Origin: Pomphorhynchus laevis
Taxonomy: Eukaryota > Acanthocephala > Palaeacanthocephala > Echinorhynchida > Pomphorhynchidae
Reading direction: 5' to 3'
DNA length: 64,000 nucleotides
Assembly (NCBI GenBank): GCA_012934845.2
Contig: WNNJ02001415.1
Span: 1 to 64,000, forward strand
The translations under genes and the position numbers were made by a program. A model generated the notes under the pieces. That model worked only from the letters and a program-made list of their open reading frames with translations. It had not been told where the DNA came from and made no database searches. Of the stretch, positions 38,291 through 48,724 are shown piece by piece (position 1 is the first letter of the stretch; each line of letters opens with the position of its first letter).

Positions 38291-38398
38291 CTTTTCCTCT
38301 TAAATCCTCTTAGAAAGGTATTAAAAAGGCATTATCAACATTAATGTGAATCTAAATAAATATGATTTATCCAGACAAATGTGTTCAAAACTTTTCAG

Positions 38399-38523
38399 AG
38401 ATACTTTCACCCTCAAATTATTACATTTAAGGAAAAAATGTTTGGCTAAAGCTCAACATAGATCAAAACGTTGTTTTAGTTTTAATGAACCTCCATGCCC
38501 AAGTTGTAACAAAAGCTTCAATG
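38399..38523 (+). CDS. Possible zinc-finger exon
   Basis: Between an acceptor (aaacttttcag) and a donor (AATG|gtatgc), one frame is open: DTFTLKLLHLRKKCLAKAQH, then CFSFNEPPCPSCNKSFN. The end resembles the first half of a C2H2 finger (CxxCxKSF). The second half (the LxxHxxxH part) would lie in another exon, which I do not find. It starts just beyond the 5' end of LINE A. Evidence is weak. Confidence 0.3.
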
Positions 38524-38549
38524 GTATGCAGTGTGATTTTTTGCTATAA

Positions 38550-39546
38550 ATGTTGTATAATTTAAGTTTTAGCGTTATTAATTTTAAAATATGTTTGAAT
38601 TTAATTCAAATTTATATATTAAATTATATTTTTTATATATTGTAAATATCGTTGAAATTTCAATAAGAGTTTATATACAAGGTATTGCATATAAATATTT
38701 ATCGCAGTACAATACATTTATACATTTATGTTCTAAAAAAATAATATTTATAAAAACTATTTTCTTTACTTTTATTTTATCTTAAAAATAAATATGTATA
38801 GTACTTATTGTAAAAACATTAACAAATTTATTGTCACCAAAGAGTACGTTTAAATTAAAGGTAAATATATTTTGCCATTTTAGTAACTAAAAATGCAATA
38901 GGGTTAAGTACTTTAAAAATAACTGTTAGTCAAAAACTTACATTATTCTTTCAGACTAGATAAATATATTCATTTGCTAAGCTACTAGCTGCTTGAAATT
39001 ATCGAAAATATTTGGTCATAATTACATATTATATTGAATGTATATTAAAAGCCGTATTGTGTACATACATTTTCAAAATCAGTAAGTGATCTTTGTTGTC
39101 TATATGAAGTTATTTAGTAGTTTAGCAAATGTATTCGGATATTAGGAATTTAAATTGTATTCTTTAAATGAAATCTATTTTCACATAAAAAAGAAAAAAA
39201 ACTACGTGATTGAGGAAATACATTACCCGCGGCTTTCCTGCCTTTATTCCGTAGAATTTAAAAAATAATTATCTTCAAAATCGTGCTTGACAACATAATG
39301 TGTCCCTCCTGATGATGTTAAAAAGAGCAATCAGTTTCTAAACTGCGTCCAAATGACTAACTTAAATGACAGTGAACAAGCATGATTATACTAGGAAACA
39401 TAATTAATATCCTTCATAATTTTACATTTTCGATGTAATCTACTAACATTAAATCGTTATTAGTGAATTAATATGTCTGCTAATATCGTTTTTTGATTGA
39501 AAACATCAGACAAAACATATTTCCAAAGTAAGTGTATACCTTATAA
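38550..39546. other. AT-rich stretch, no supported gene
   Basis: No exon seen. At 39,300-39,350 CCTCCTGATGATG...TTTCTAAAC resembles decayed hammerhead-like repeat wording. Confidence 0.35.
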
Positions 39547-39780
39547 GTGATGAAGCAATTATGGACTAGTGAGTTTACCAAAGCGAACATCACCACATAT
39601 AAAACATCATTTCCACGCTCAGAATTGAATAACACGGAGAATAACGACTTTAAGATTATATTATCTTACACGGCCCTGTATTCGACACTCAGAATTGAAG
39701 AAAATACGGATGAGAACGTGCTTGAGATTTCATTCGTACTTACGCTGCACCATTATAGAGATAAGAGTTGGGGAAACTAA
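39547..39780 (+). CDS. Unassigned open frame upstream of the galactosyltransferase
   Basis: The frame is open for 77 codons with balanced composition, unlike its surroundings. The end, ENVLEISFVLTLHHYRDKSW, has the spacing of the ligand-binding region of Cys-loop receptor channels (beta strand, then W-x-D-x-R/K-L). That match is short and could be chance. No second exon is identified. It could be a lone exon or a relict. Confidence 0.25.
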   Translation: MMKQLWTSEFTKANITTYKTSFPRSELNNTENNDFKIILSYTALYSTLRIEENTDENVLEISFVLTLHHYRDKSWGN

Positions 39781-39875
39781 CAAGTGTTTAATTGTGAAAT
39801 TCCACTAACGATAAAATTGTGGAGACGTGTTAACTGTACGGACAGGACGGTTTTACATTAAAAAATTTTTCCAAA

Positions 39876-41869
39876 ATGAAATGTTATGCTTCCGAGTACA
39901 TTCATTGGTTCTGTAAAAGGAGATCTTCCTGTGTGGTGCTCGTGACATCATTTTGCTTATTGCTGATACTATATTTATCGTATTACCTCGTTCCAACTAC
40001 TTTTATCCGCTGTAGAACCGTATACACTCTCAATGATAGCGAATATTTGCGTTATAGTAATAAAATATCATGGATCTACGAGCAAGCTGTTCTTAATTTA
40101 ACATCAGACACGAATGTTCAATGCCCACAACGAATGTACGGTAATGTTTTTACAAATGAATACCAACCTCTCCTTACCTTAGAGCATAGGAATTTGAATA
40201 ATTTGAACATTCAATCCGGTGGGATTTGGAGTCCGTCAACATGTAGGAGCATGTAATCCACACTGTACAATTTCAGAAAAGATTCATTGACCGTGAACTT
40301 ATCTAAACTTATAAAACGTGCTTTAAACCATTTCAGAACTTTTAATAGTTGTGGGTATTGTATGAATTTCATATAATTGAAATTGTGGATAATTGAAACT
40401 AAAAAAACTACGAAGGATAAATTTATTTATAAATGGAAATATAAATGCATATTAAATATTACGGAGTCTTCAAATGACCCCAAGAGGCAATTCGGATCGT
40501 TCATTGATGACGATACTGATGGATAGATAATATTGTATTTATTTAAACCAATCAAGGCACTCTTATTTATTTTATAAAGATTTCGGGATTTATCCTTTCT
40601 TCAGCATGCGAAATTAGTCACGGACTAATTTTGCATACTGAAGAAAGGAGAAATCTCTGAAGCTTTATAGAATAAATAAGAGTGCCTTGATTTATATATC
40701 ATTGTTGTCGTTGCTTTAAAAAATATATTTAACAAAATATTTATATCGATAAAGATTTGCTTTTAATAAAAGCACATACGGCATGTATAATGGTGGTGCA
40801 CGGATGTGCTGAGTAAACAACGGTCCAGGATTTCTTACGAAATAAGAAATGCACCACTATTATACCTGCCGTATCCATTAAGGATCCAACGAGTGCAGCG
40901 ACAATTCAGCAACAACCCTTATTTTTACATTCACAATAATAAGTACTAAACCCATAATCTTCTTCAATTTTTGATTATATAGTTTTACTGGATTATTCGT
41001 ATAAGCATTCATCATAAAAATAGCTTTTAAAATCTAATATTTTGGCATTTAGTGTTTCAAACTTTTTAAGTATAAAATATACAGTAGCATTTCTCAGATT
41101 TACTGCCTAATTTAATAAGTATTTATAAAAATTTACCTTTAAAAATTTTGTTAGATCTTGTTCTCACTTTGAAATCATTCTAAAATTGTACAATGTGAGA
41201 AACGAGCCGATCGCTTTAATAACTCCAATAAGAAATCGTCTGCAAACACTGCAGTATTTTATTAAATCGATGCATTCGTTTCTACAATATCAGAGTCAAC
41301 CCTATATTATTATAGTGGTTAACCAGACAGGTAACAAACTATTTAATCGTGGTTTACTATTCAATGTCGGAGTTCTTTTATCACCGTTATCGGTAAATTG
41401 CTTTGTTCTGTCTGATGTCGATATGATTCCTTTAAAATATGAAAATCAATACATATGCAATCCTGAATATCCAAAGCACATTTCGTCTGCTATTTCAAAA
41501 TGGAATTATAAAATACCTTATAATACTTATTTTGGTGGAATAACTGCATTCAATCGCGAGCAGTACTTTGAAATAAACGGTTATAGCTCACAATTTTGGG
41601 GCTGGGGTGGAGAAGATGACGATGCTTACAGAAGAGCACAAAACACATTCATGAAAATCGACAGAGTATCTGCAATGGTAGGTCGAATATTTCATTTTCA
41701 TCATTTCAAAAATGAAAGTGCTCCTGTAAATTCCGAGAGACGTAAACTACTTGAGGTTGTGGACTCAAATAACGATGGTCTTTCTACGACAGTCAAGTCA
41801 TGCAAAATATTATCTGTCAATATGCACAGCTTTTACACTGAAATTAAAGTTGACTGCCAACCTTTGTAA
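39876..41869 (+). CDS. Beta-1,4-galactosyltransferase family, two exons
   Basis: A type II Golgi glycosyltransferase that adds galactose or GalNAc in beta-1,4 linkage. Exon 1 (39,876-40,252) encodes a short basic cytoplasmic tail, a membrane anchor (SCVVLVTSFCLLLILYLSYY) and a stem, ending in GGIWSPSTC, the family GG-x-W/Y-x-P-x-C box. Exon 2 (41,200-41,869) joins in phase 2 after a 947-nt intron. It carries the start of the catalytic domain (ALITPIRNR), the metal-binding DVD (residues 198-200, in LSDVDMIP), FGGITAFNREQYFEINGY and WGWGGEDDD (259-267). It closes with the HFHH region and a stop. The total is 348 residues, a normal length for the family. The sub-type and acceptor cannot be assigned. 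Two hairpin elements lie in the intron. Confidence 0.9.
40550..40692. mobile_element. Foldback element with 68-bp arms
   Basis: AATCAAGGCACTCTTATTTA at the left is matched by TAAATAAGAGTGCCTTGATT at the right. The arms continue to AAATTAGTC / CTAATTTTG around a four-base centre. Nearly the whole element is one hairpin. It lies in the galactosyltransferase intron. Confidence 0.8.
40776..40874. mobile_element. Second foldback element in the same intron
   Basis: ATACGGCATGTATAATGGTG at the left pairs with CACTATTATACCTGCCGTAT at the right. The arms are 25 bp with two mismatches. A smaller hairpin (TTTCTTA, TAAGAAA) lies inside. Confidence 0.7.
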
Positions 41870-42065
41870 ATACTTTTCTGACTGTTTTCAATTTTTATTC
41901 AATTTGGTGTTATAAATGTTTCTTCACTCACATGTTTTTATTGATTAAACACGAATAAGTAATATATTTTTTTAATAATTTTCATATTCTATTAAAATAT
42001 TGGACTGATCAACCTTCTCACGAGGGGCACAGTACCTATCACTTGGCGTGATAGCTGTATAAAAG

Positions 42066-42340
42066 TCATCTATAAAGGCGATCGTAATTATTTAGACGAG
42101 GATAGAGGCATTGCCCTTTTAAATTGTCGCTTTTGGATTTCACCCCATACAATTTTGCCCAAATAGATAAAGTACAATAATGGTTTGCTAAGAGGGTTAT
42201 CGGAATCTCACCAAAGTGTTTTTCACGAATAGACACTTTGCTTTTTTCATTATATTCATGCTCTAAATACATAAAAGAATCATTCCTACTTGGTATCACA
42301 TCCTTGTATACGTCTAATCTGGATGTTTTAAGGCAAAATT
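42066..42340 (-). CDS. Unassigned terminal exon, minus strand
   Basis: After an acceptor (cagattag, about 42,320) the frame is open to a stop at 42,066: VYKDVIPSRNDSFMYLEHEY, then KHFGEIPITLLANHYCTLSI and so on, ending YDRLYR. Codon use and composition look coding, and no repeat shares it. I do not recognise the family and find no preceding exon. It lies tail to tail with the galactosyltransferase, about 195 bp from its stop. Confidence 0.45.
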
Positions 42341-42344
42341 AAAT

Positions 42345-42620
42345 TCCATTAATCTCAAGTACCGTAATACCCCCTGCATGCTCACAATCTACTTGGAGAA
42401 ACCCTTGCAGCAGAAGGCGACCCCTAGTCCGGCGCGTACCCATTCATGGATATCATGACAAGTATTCCGCTACACGAAAGATCCAGCTCATGTATTTGCG
42501 TATTATGCAAAAATAAATGTGCGAATATCCTTCACGTGTTTCGTTGCCCATTTCCAGATTACCATTGCGTGGTACTTCCACTTAAAGACTGATGATAGGC
42601 AGCGACAAACAATAGTAACT
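42345..42620. other. GC-richer unassigned block
   Basis: Clearly less AT-rich than its surroundings. No long frame and no tRNA fold. It could be the end of an unrecognised transposon, or exons of the gene at 42.1 kb. Confidence 0.3.
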
Positions 42621-42819
42621 TGTAATATTGTTTTATTTTCTTTTGTCTTTATTTTCTTTTTTCCCATTACCGGCAGGTAAATGAGGCTAAATAAACAACT
42701 ATCTCATAATTATTAAATATAAATAACTATTACCAGGAAATAAACAAAAAATATCTAAAATTTAATAAAAAATTATTAAATCTTTTTGAATAGATTTTTT
42801 CAATTATCGGTTAATTTTA

Positions 42820-42970
42820 AATTAACTATTTATAATATCAATAATTATAATTAATATTTATAATTTGTTATTAATTATTTATAATTAATATTTATAATTT
42901 GATATTAATTATTTATAATTAATATTTATAATTAATATTTATAATTTGATATTAATTATTTATAATTAAG
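42820..42970. repeat. AT-rich tandem repeat
   Basis: The unit AATTAATATTTATAATTTGAT recurs several times with small variations. Confidence 0.75.
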
Positions 42971-44350
42971 ATCAAATAAAAATCTTACGATTTTGCCATG
43001 AACTTCAAATTCCTTGTGATAGTCATAATGGCTTATTTGTAAGACTGTACAAGTGCTAAATGAACGAATCGCACAATATACCAGAAAGGTTAGATGTTTG
43101 GAGACAAAGCTTTTATTCTGTTTAATGAAAAGTATTATCTTTCACGTGTTATACAGGATAGGTGGTAATAAGAACAAAAAGCGTGGTAAGGAGTTCGGAT
43201 GCAAAGCTTTTATTTTATGTAATAAAACATTTTCTTTCACGTATTATACAGAATGCATATTAAAAAATAATATGTCAAATAAACGGTTAACTAATTTTAA
43301 AATATTAACTTTTGTTTAATTGGTTTCTGTTTAATGTTAATATTAGCTCCTGTTTAATGATTAATTTATAAAAAATTCAATAACTTATAAAAATTTGAAG
43401 TTTTGTTTGTTTATTGTTTAGAAAACCAATTTATTTTTTAAATTTAAGCAATTTAAATTTTTAAATTCTATCATTTTTTAGCTGTACATTTTTTCACTGT
43501 GTAAAGTATTGCAATACAAGACTTAAGCAGATGCATATACGCTACAATATTGTTATTCTGCTATGTTTTATAATTTAGTAAAGATCTACTTTTGTAGTTT
43601 GTATTTTTTCATTCTTTTTATTTTGAAAGAGGAGTTAAGGATCATGATATGCTTAAACGAGCTTGATAATCTCTAATTTATTTGATAATCCGTTTTGCCC
43701 ACTATCTGGTAGCTAGTGGGCAAAGCCGTTGGCGTCTATTCAGTAGGAAATCAAGTTTCAACCCATTTCTGCGCTTAGAATTTTTAACTTTTTATGTAAT
43801 TATAAAATCGTAATTTTAGAAATATAAATTATAATTAAATTATAAACTATAATGATGTATAATTTTTATGCTTTAAATACGCGGTTTTTAGAATGTGCGC
43901 TATTATTTATGAAGTAAAAAGAGTGTAATATAAAATATATTTTCTGTCATTTATTTAAACTTTTTTCCTTCGTATTTTGAGCGTTTTCTTTTCCAAACTG
44001 TACAGAATGACAATTTAGTGAAGGTTATGTAAAACTAAGTGTTTTGAACTTCTGATTCGATATTAACAGCTATCAAAATTCTGACCGGGCATATACTTTT
44101 AAATAAAATATTCCGTTCCAATAAATTTATGACGTAAAAATGCATCCTTCTAAATCAGTTTCAATATAGTATTCTTTAGATTTTTAAACAATAAAATATT
44201 TAAAAAATTGTTTAATGAACTTAAAACAATTTTAATAAATTTTTATTCAACAATAAAATTGTTGAATAAAATTGTTTCAAACAATACAGTAATCTATTCG
44301 CTTTTGTTTGTCAATCTGCTGATATGTAAAATAACGTTTTTGTGAATATG
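42971..44350. repeat. AT-rich stretch with a 100-bp direct duplication and a perfect hairpin
   Basis: At 43,098-43,158 and 43,198-43,255 the words GCAAAGCTTTTATT and CTTTCACGT.TTATACAG are duplicated. At 43,694-43,724 TTTGCCCACTA and TAGTGGGCAAA form a perfect 11-bp hairpin with a nine-base loop. No gene is supported. Confidence 0.5.
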
Positions 44351-44359
44351 TTAAATGAA

Positions 44360-45315
44360 TCAAATCAGCTAACTGAGTCTACGTATTTAATATAATTATA
44401 AAAAAACATAATAATGCTAAATCAAAATTTAATAATTAAATAATAAAATTAATAATTGTTTTTAGATTTTCTATAATTTAAATCAAGTTAAAAAAATGAA
44501 ATTTAAAATAAACGTCATTTTTATGAATTGACTAATAAATAACAGACGTTGTATCAGAATAAGAATTAAAGGTCATCAGGAGGAACTGCTATGCTATCAG
44601 GTTTCGGCCCCTAATTTCTCTACCCAACATAGCAGCGGGGCCAAATACATGCTAATGATGTATTTCCTCTGATAAAACTATCTAGTATCTTATTCTAATA
44701 CAAAGTATATTATTTATTATCCATCCATAAAAATTTGCCACTTAAGAGTTTAAATTTATTCTTTATATTATTGTGTTGATTTATATATTTTACTATTTTC
44801 TGCTTGATGTTATTTTTATAGTAACCTAGTTTAAAATATGCATATATTAAATTATTTAAATGATTTTGAAGAAAGCTAATATCATTACATATTGTTGCAA
44901 TTCTTAAAATTTCATTATTTAATGTATTATATTTTATATTATATGGTATGCATGAATGCTCATGCAAAAATATGTTTCTTGTAAATTTAAATATATCATC
45001 TTTACGATATAAATTAATAGTAGTTTTAGTTAATGTTAATTTAATGTTCATATCTAGATATACACCTTTATCATTAATATTGGTTTTGTTAAGAATAAGG
45101 CTTTCTGGATAAATGTGTTCACTAATTGAATAAAAATTATTAGAATTAAATACACATATATCATCAATGTATCGAAACATATATTTTATATATTTATATA
45201 GTTTAGATTTAGTTTTTACACAGTTATGAACAAATTCATTTTCTATAAAGCTTAGAAACAAGTCAGCTATAATTGGGCTACTATTATCACCCATTGGAAC
45301 ACCTTTTACTTGTCT
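44360..45315 (-). mobile_element. Penelope-like retroelement, copy 2, 5'-truncated
   Basis: Contains the C-terminal reverse-transcriptase part (45,294-44,710: SSPIIADLFLSFIE, FRYIDDICVF) and the full non-coding end. It is nearly identical to copy 1 over about 950 bp. It ends abruptly at the border with a long-TIR element at 45,316. Confidence 0.85.
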
Positions 45316-45700
45316 AATCCGGATAAAAAAGTCTGCTTAAAATTTGTTAAAATAGATTTCTAGAACAGGTAATTTATCAGTGAAATGTAAGGATGTTATA
45401 CTGCTCTCTGCTTTAATACTAAACATTTGTCAGCAAACTAATGTACGAATATCAGCGCCTGCGCTGATATCGGTGCTTGCTCAGTGCCTGCGCCCTGATG
45501 ATCTACGGAGTACTAACGTCAGTGCTGGATGATGTTGGTGTTTAGATAATGTTTCAACTGGTTCGTGACGATATTCGTACACTAGTTTGTAGACGTGCTT
45601 AGGATTAAAGAAGATAGCGGTATAACATCCTTATATTTCACAGATTAATGACCTGCTCTAGAAATCTATTTTGATAATTGTTAGACCGGTTAAGAGTATT
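45316..45700. mobile_element. Non-autonomous element with about 105-bp terminal inverted repeats
   Basis: The left arm 45,349-45,453 (AAAATAGATTTCTAGAACAGG ... TACGAATATC) is the inverse of the right arm 45,570-45,672. The centre is GC-richer (GCGCCTGCGCTGAT) and has no coding frame. Outer sequence (TCCGGATTAGAC against TTAGACCGGTTA) suggests the true ends lie slightly further out. Confidence 0.75.
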
Positions 45701-45779
45701 CAAATTCGCGGGAATGTTTCGTGCAATTTTGCGATGACTAGGTGGACTCCATATTGACTATACAAGTATTACAACATGT

Positions 45780-45960
45780 TGAAACGTTAATGTTCAGTGA
45801 TCTCGCCCTGATGATCCACTGAGTACTAACGTTGGCGCAGGATGATGTTAGTTGTTAAGTTGTTTGGCAACTGGTTCGTGAACATATTCGTACACTAGTT
45901 TGTAGAAGTTTAGGATAAAGGATTAAGCAGTTTAAGATACTTCTCTCTGTTGACGTTTTT
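45780..45960. repeat. Partial second copy of the long-TIR element
   Basis: CCTGATGATC, GAGTACTAACGT, GGATGATGTT, CAACTGGTTCGTGA and ATTCGTACACTAGTTTGTAG recur in the same order as at 45,493-45,590, offset by about 310 bp. Only the centre and right arm are present. Confidence 0.7.
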
Positions 45961-46379
45961 AGAATTCGGCTCTTAAATTTTTTAATGTTGAACATTTAGT
46001 TTTAAAACAAAGCGAAATTTGTAAATAAAACCAAAATCCTGAATGTTAACAGAACGATAAAAAATAATTATTGCACATTTGATCAATTTATTTTAATTAG
46101 ATAATATTTAGATTAATATGCTGCGTTTTATAAAATTCTCTAAGAAAAGATAGTAATTTGGAAGTTCCAAAATCGTCTTTCAGGAAAGGTCATAAAATTT
46201 TAAAGTATTAGTTTATTTCCTTTAAACATTGGGCTACAGATGTTTTGACATGAAAATTGCAAGATATGAAACAAAAAATAAATTAAATTAAGGATTAGTT
46301 TCCAATTTCTCTTAAATCTCAAAATAACTAAAATAATTTGAAAATAAAGTTTAAATTAAAATGCTCTTTAGGCTCGTAT
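45961..46379. other. AT-rich stretch downstream of the receptor gene
   Basis: No exon seen. It probably includes the 3' untranslated region of the receptor gene on the minus strand. Confidence 0.4.
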
Positions 46380-47332
46380 TCAAACGATTTTGTTTCCTCT
46401 GCATATAATCCTTAAGCGTCTTTTAAAGTCTAAATTCGTAAAGTTATATATTATAGGGTTAATTGCTGAATTCAGATAGCCGAGCCACAATGAAACCTCA
46501 TGTACGACTCTTGGAAACCGTACTTTGTTTTTCATTGTAAATGATATAGTTAATAAGAGGAAGAATGGACTCCAACATATTATTGTCGATAAAACAATGC
46601 CACATAGTGTGAGTGTCAAACGTCCATCTTTTTTGACAACGGAAGGTGACTTGCCAATGCCGATTGATTCATTTTTGCTTGAATAAGTTGTTTCAGAGTG
46701 ATATATTTTGGCTACGTATATATCTACTTTATTAGTCATAGCAGCATTTGCCCTCGTATTTCTACGATGTTTAAGACGAGCGTAGATGCACCAATTTGTA
46801 TATATTAAAATAATTAGGGGTACATAATATCCGACGACCAATGCGATAGTTATGAATATTGCATTAAGTGGAATAATGCAAAATTGTTCACTTCTGCTTG
46901 ATTGATTATATAGTTCTGATCGTTTAAGAAACAATAGTGGAATCGACGTGATACAGCTTAGAGACCATGAACCAAGTAATAGCAATAATATTATGGAATT
47001 GTTCCGTTTGAATTTATATTTAAATGGGTAGTACAAGGCGAAATATCTGTCAATGCTTATTGCACATAAGTTTAGCATAGATGCGCTGGATAAGGTTACA
47101 TCATATAACATAAATAATCTACATAATTGAAACCCCAGCATCCATCTTCCATTGAAAATGCTTGTGTTTATGTACAGAGGCATCGAAACGATTGATAACA
47201 GCAAATCCACAAATGCTAGTGAAACAATGAGATAATTTTGCGGTAAGTTCAGGTGTCTTGTAGATGTAATTACAAATATTACAATACAATTTCCAAAAAC
47301 ACCGAAAAAGTCGATAATTGCAAAGAAGATAA
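46380..47332 (-). CDS. Rhodopsin-class GPCR, biogenic-amine-like
   Basis: A seven-helix plasma-membrane receptor coupling to G proteins. The exon starts at 47,332 after an acceptor (caattttag) in phase 1 and runs to a stop at 46,380, giving 316 residues from helix 1 onward. Landmarks: GNCIVIFVI (helix 1), NYLIVSLAFVDLLLS (helix 2, with D2.50), a Cys then LYD seven residues on (C3.25 and D3.32), AISIDRYFALYYPF (DRY), CWSPFFLL (helix 6), and WLGYLNSAINPIIY (W7.40, Y7.43, NPxxY). D3.32 plus Y7.43 is the amine-binding pair of aminergic receptors. Helix 5 has no serines at 5.42-5.46 (FITIALVVGYYVP), so a catechol ligand is not implied. The third loop is moderate, about 50 residues. The N-terminal exon upstream (above 47,340) is not found. 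Confidence 0.85.
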
Positions 47333-48720
47333 CTAAAATTGAAATTAATTTAGATTAAACCTATAAAATATAATTAAATTATTTAATTTTAATGTAAATG
47401 TCAACGAAATGTCCAAAATAAAATACACCTTAATATACTGGTAGATATAACACTAAAATGAAATATCTTAATTTTTTCATTTTGATATAGGTTGCTAGTA
47501 TGCTACGGAAAACAAAGTTTAATACCTAATTGTGAATATGTAAAACTCGCATATAAAATTTATTGAACTATGCAATTATTGAGATATGATTTTTATGATA
47601 GGGAAATGTTCCTATTTTAGTTGATATGCGATAACATATATATTTTAGCTTTTAACCAAACGAAAGACGCATTTTTAATAAACTTTATTTTATAAATTGG
47701 GATAGTAAAATTGAATTTTAAAAGTTTTAATAAATTAACTTTTTCGACTAAATTGTTTTATAAAATTTTAACACAAAAAGAAATAAAACTAGAGATAAAT
47801 AGTTGAATGCAATTAATGAATACTGATTTAATTTTGATGTTCAAGTTTCACACAATATGAAAGTATAAGATACTTTCATACTTTTATAACAATTTGTTTC
47901 ACATTTATTGATTATTTAGTTTGGATAATGTAAAGTATATTTTTTAATTTTGCGAATTTCGAAAGCTACCGTTTTTATCCGAAAGCAAGATGATCAGAAA
48001 TTAGGAATGCTAATATAGAGGTTTAAGTTAAATGCAAAGTTGTATACTTTTATAAAAATGTTAATTTAATAATGTTAAATTATAATAATTCATTTTAAAA
48101 AATGTTAATATTAATCTGTTAGGATTTATATTTTTGTTTTGAATTGGAATAACATTAATGGAGTAACAAGATAAATTAGTGAAAATTAACATTTAGAAAT
48201 TTAAATTTCAAAAATTTAAAATTAACAAATTAAAATAAATTAAAAATTAATTTTAATTAATAAAATAATCAACATTTAATAACATAAAACGTTTAGTAAT
48301 TAAAAAATTTAAAGTTGATATAAATAAACTTATTTTTACCACAATCGCTTTTTAGAACAATGTAGTGATAAATATTTTACCAATTGAAAAACAATGTATT
48401 ATTTGAAACTGAAAGTACACGATTTATTAATCATTTAATATCCTATGATATTATTTATTTTCATTTTAAATTATCTTCTTTTGTCGTAAATCCGGTATTG
48501 AAGCGGGATCGGTTCTTTCATTTTGAATTATAACACCAAGAATTGAAGGAAAATAAAACTTGTCGAATTGTCAAATACAAACAAATGAAGTCAATCAGAT
48601 TAAGTCAATTCTTTATCTGATAGTCTTTAAAGAAAATAGTTTTAATATATAGTCTTTAATAGCGTATGAATTTATTTACAAACCAATAATTTTTTATCAT
48701 TTTATAAAAAATTTACAAAA
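47333..48720. other. AT-rich stretch, upstream of receptor
   Basis: Should hold the missing first exon(s) of the receptor gene, but none is convincing. A short frame MKEPIPLQYRIYDKRR (minus, about 48,525) is noted only. Confidence 0.35.
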
Positions 48721-48724
48721 CAAA

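Noticed and set aside
42345-42620. tRNA or SINE
   Set aside because: GC-richer, but no A/B box pair at the right spacing and no cloverleaf.
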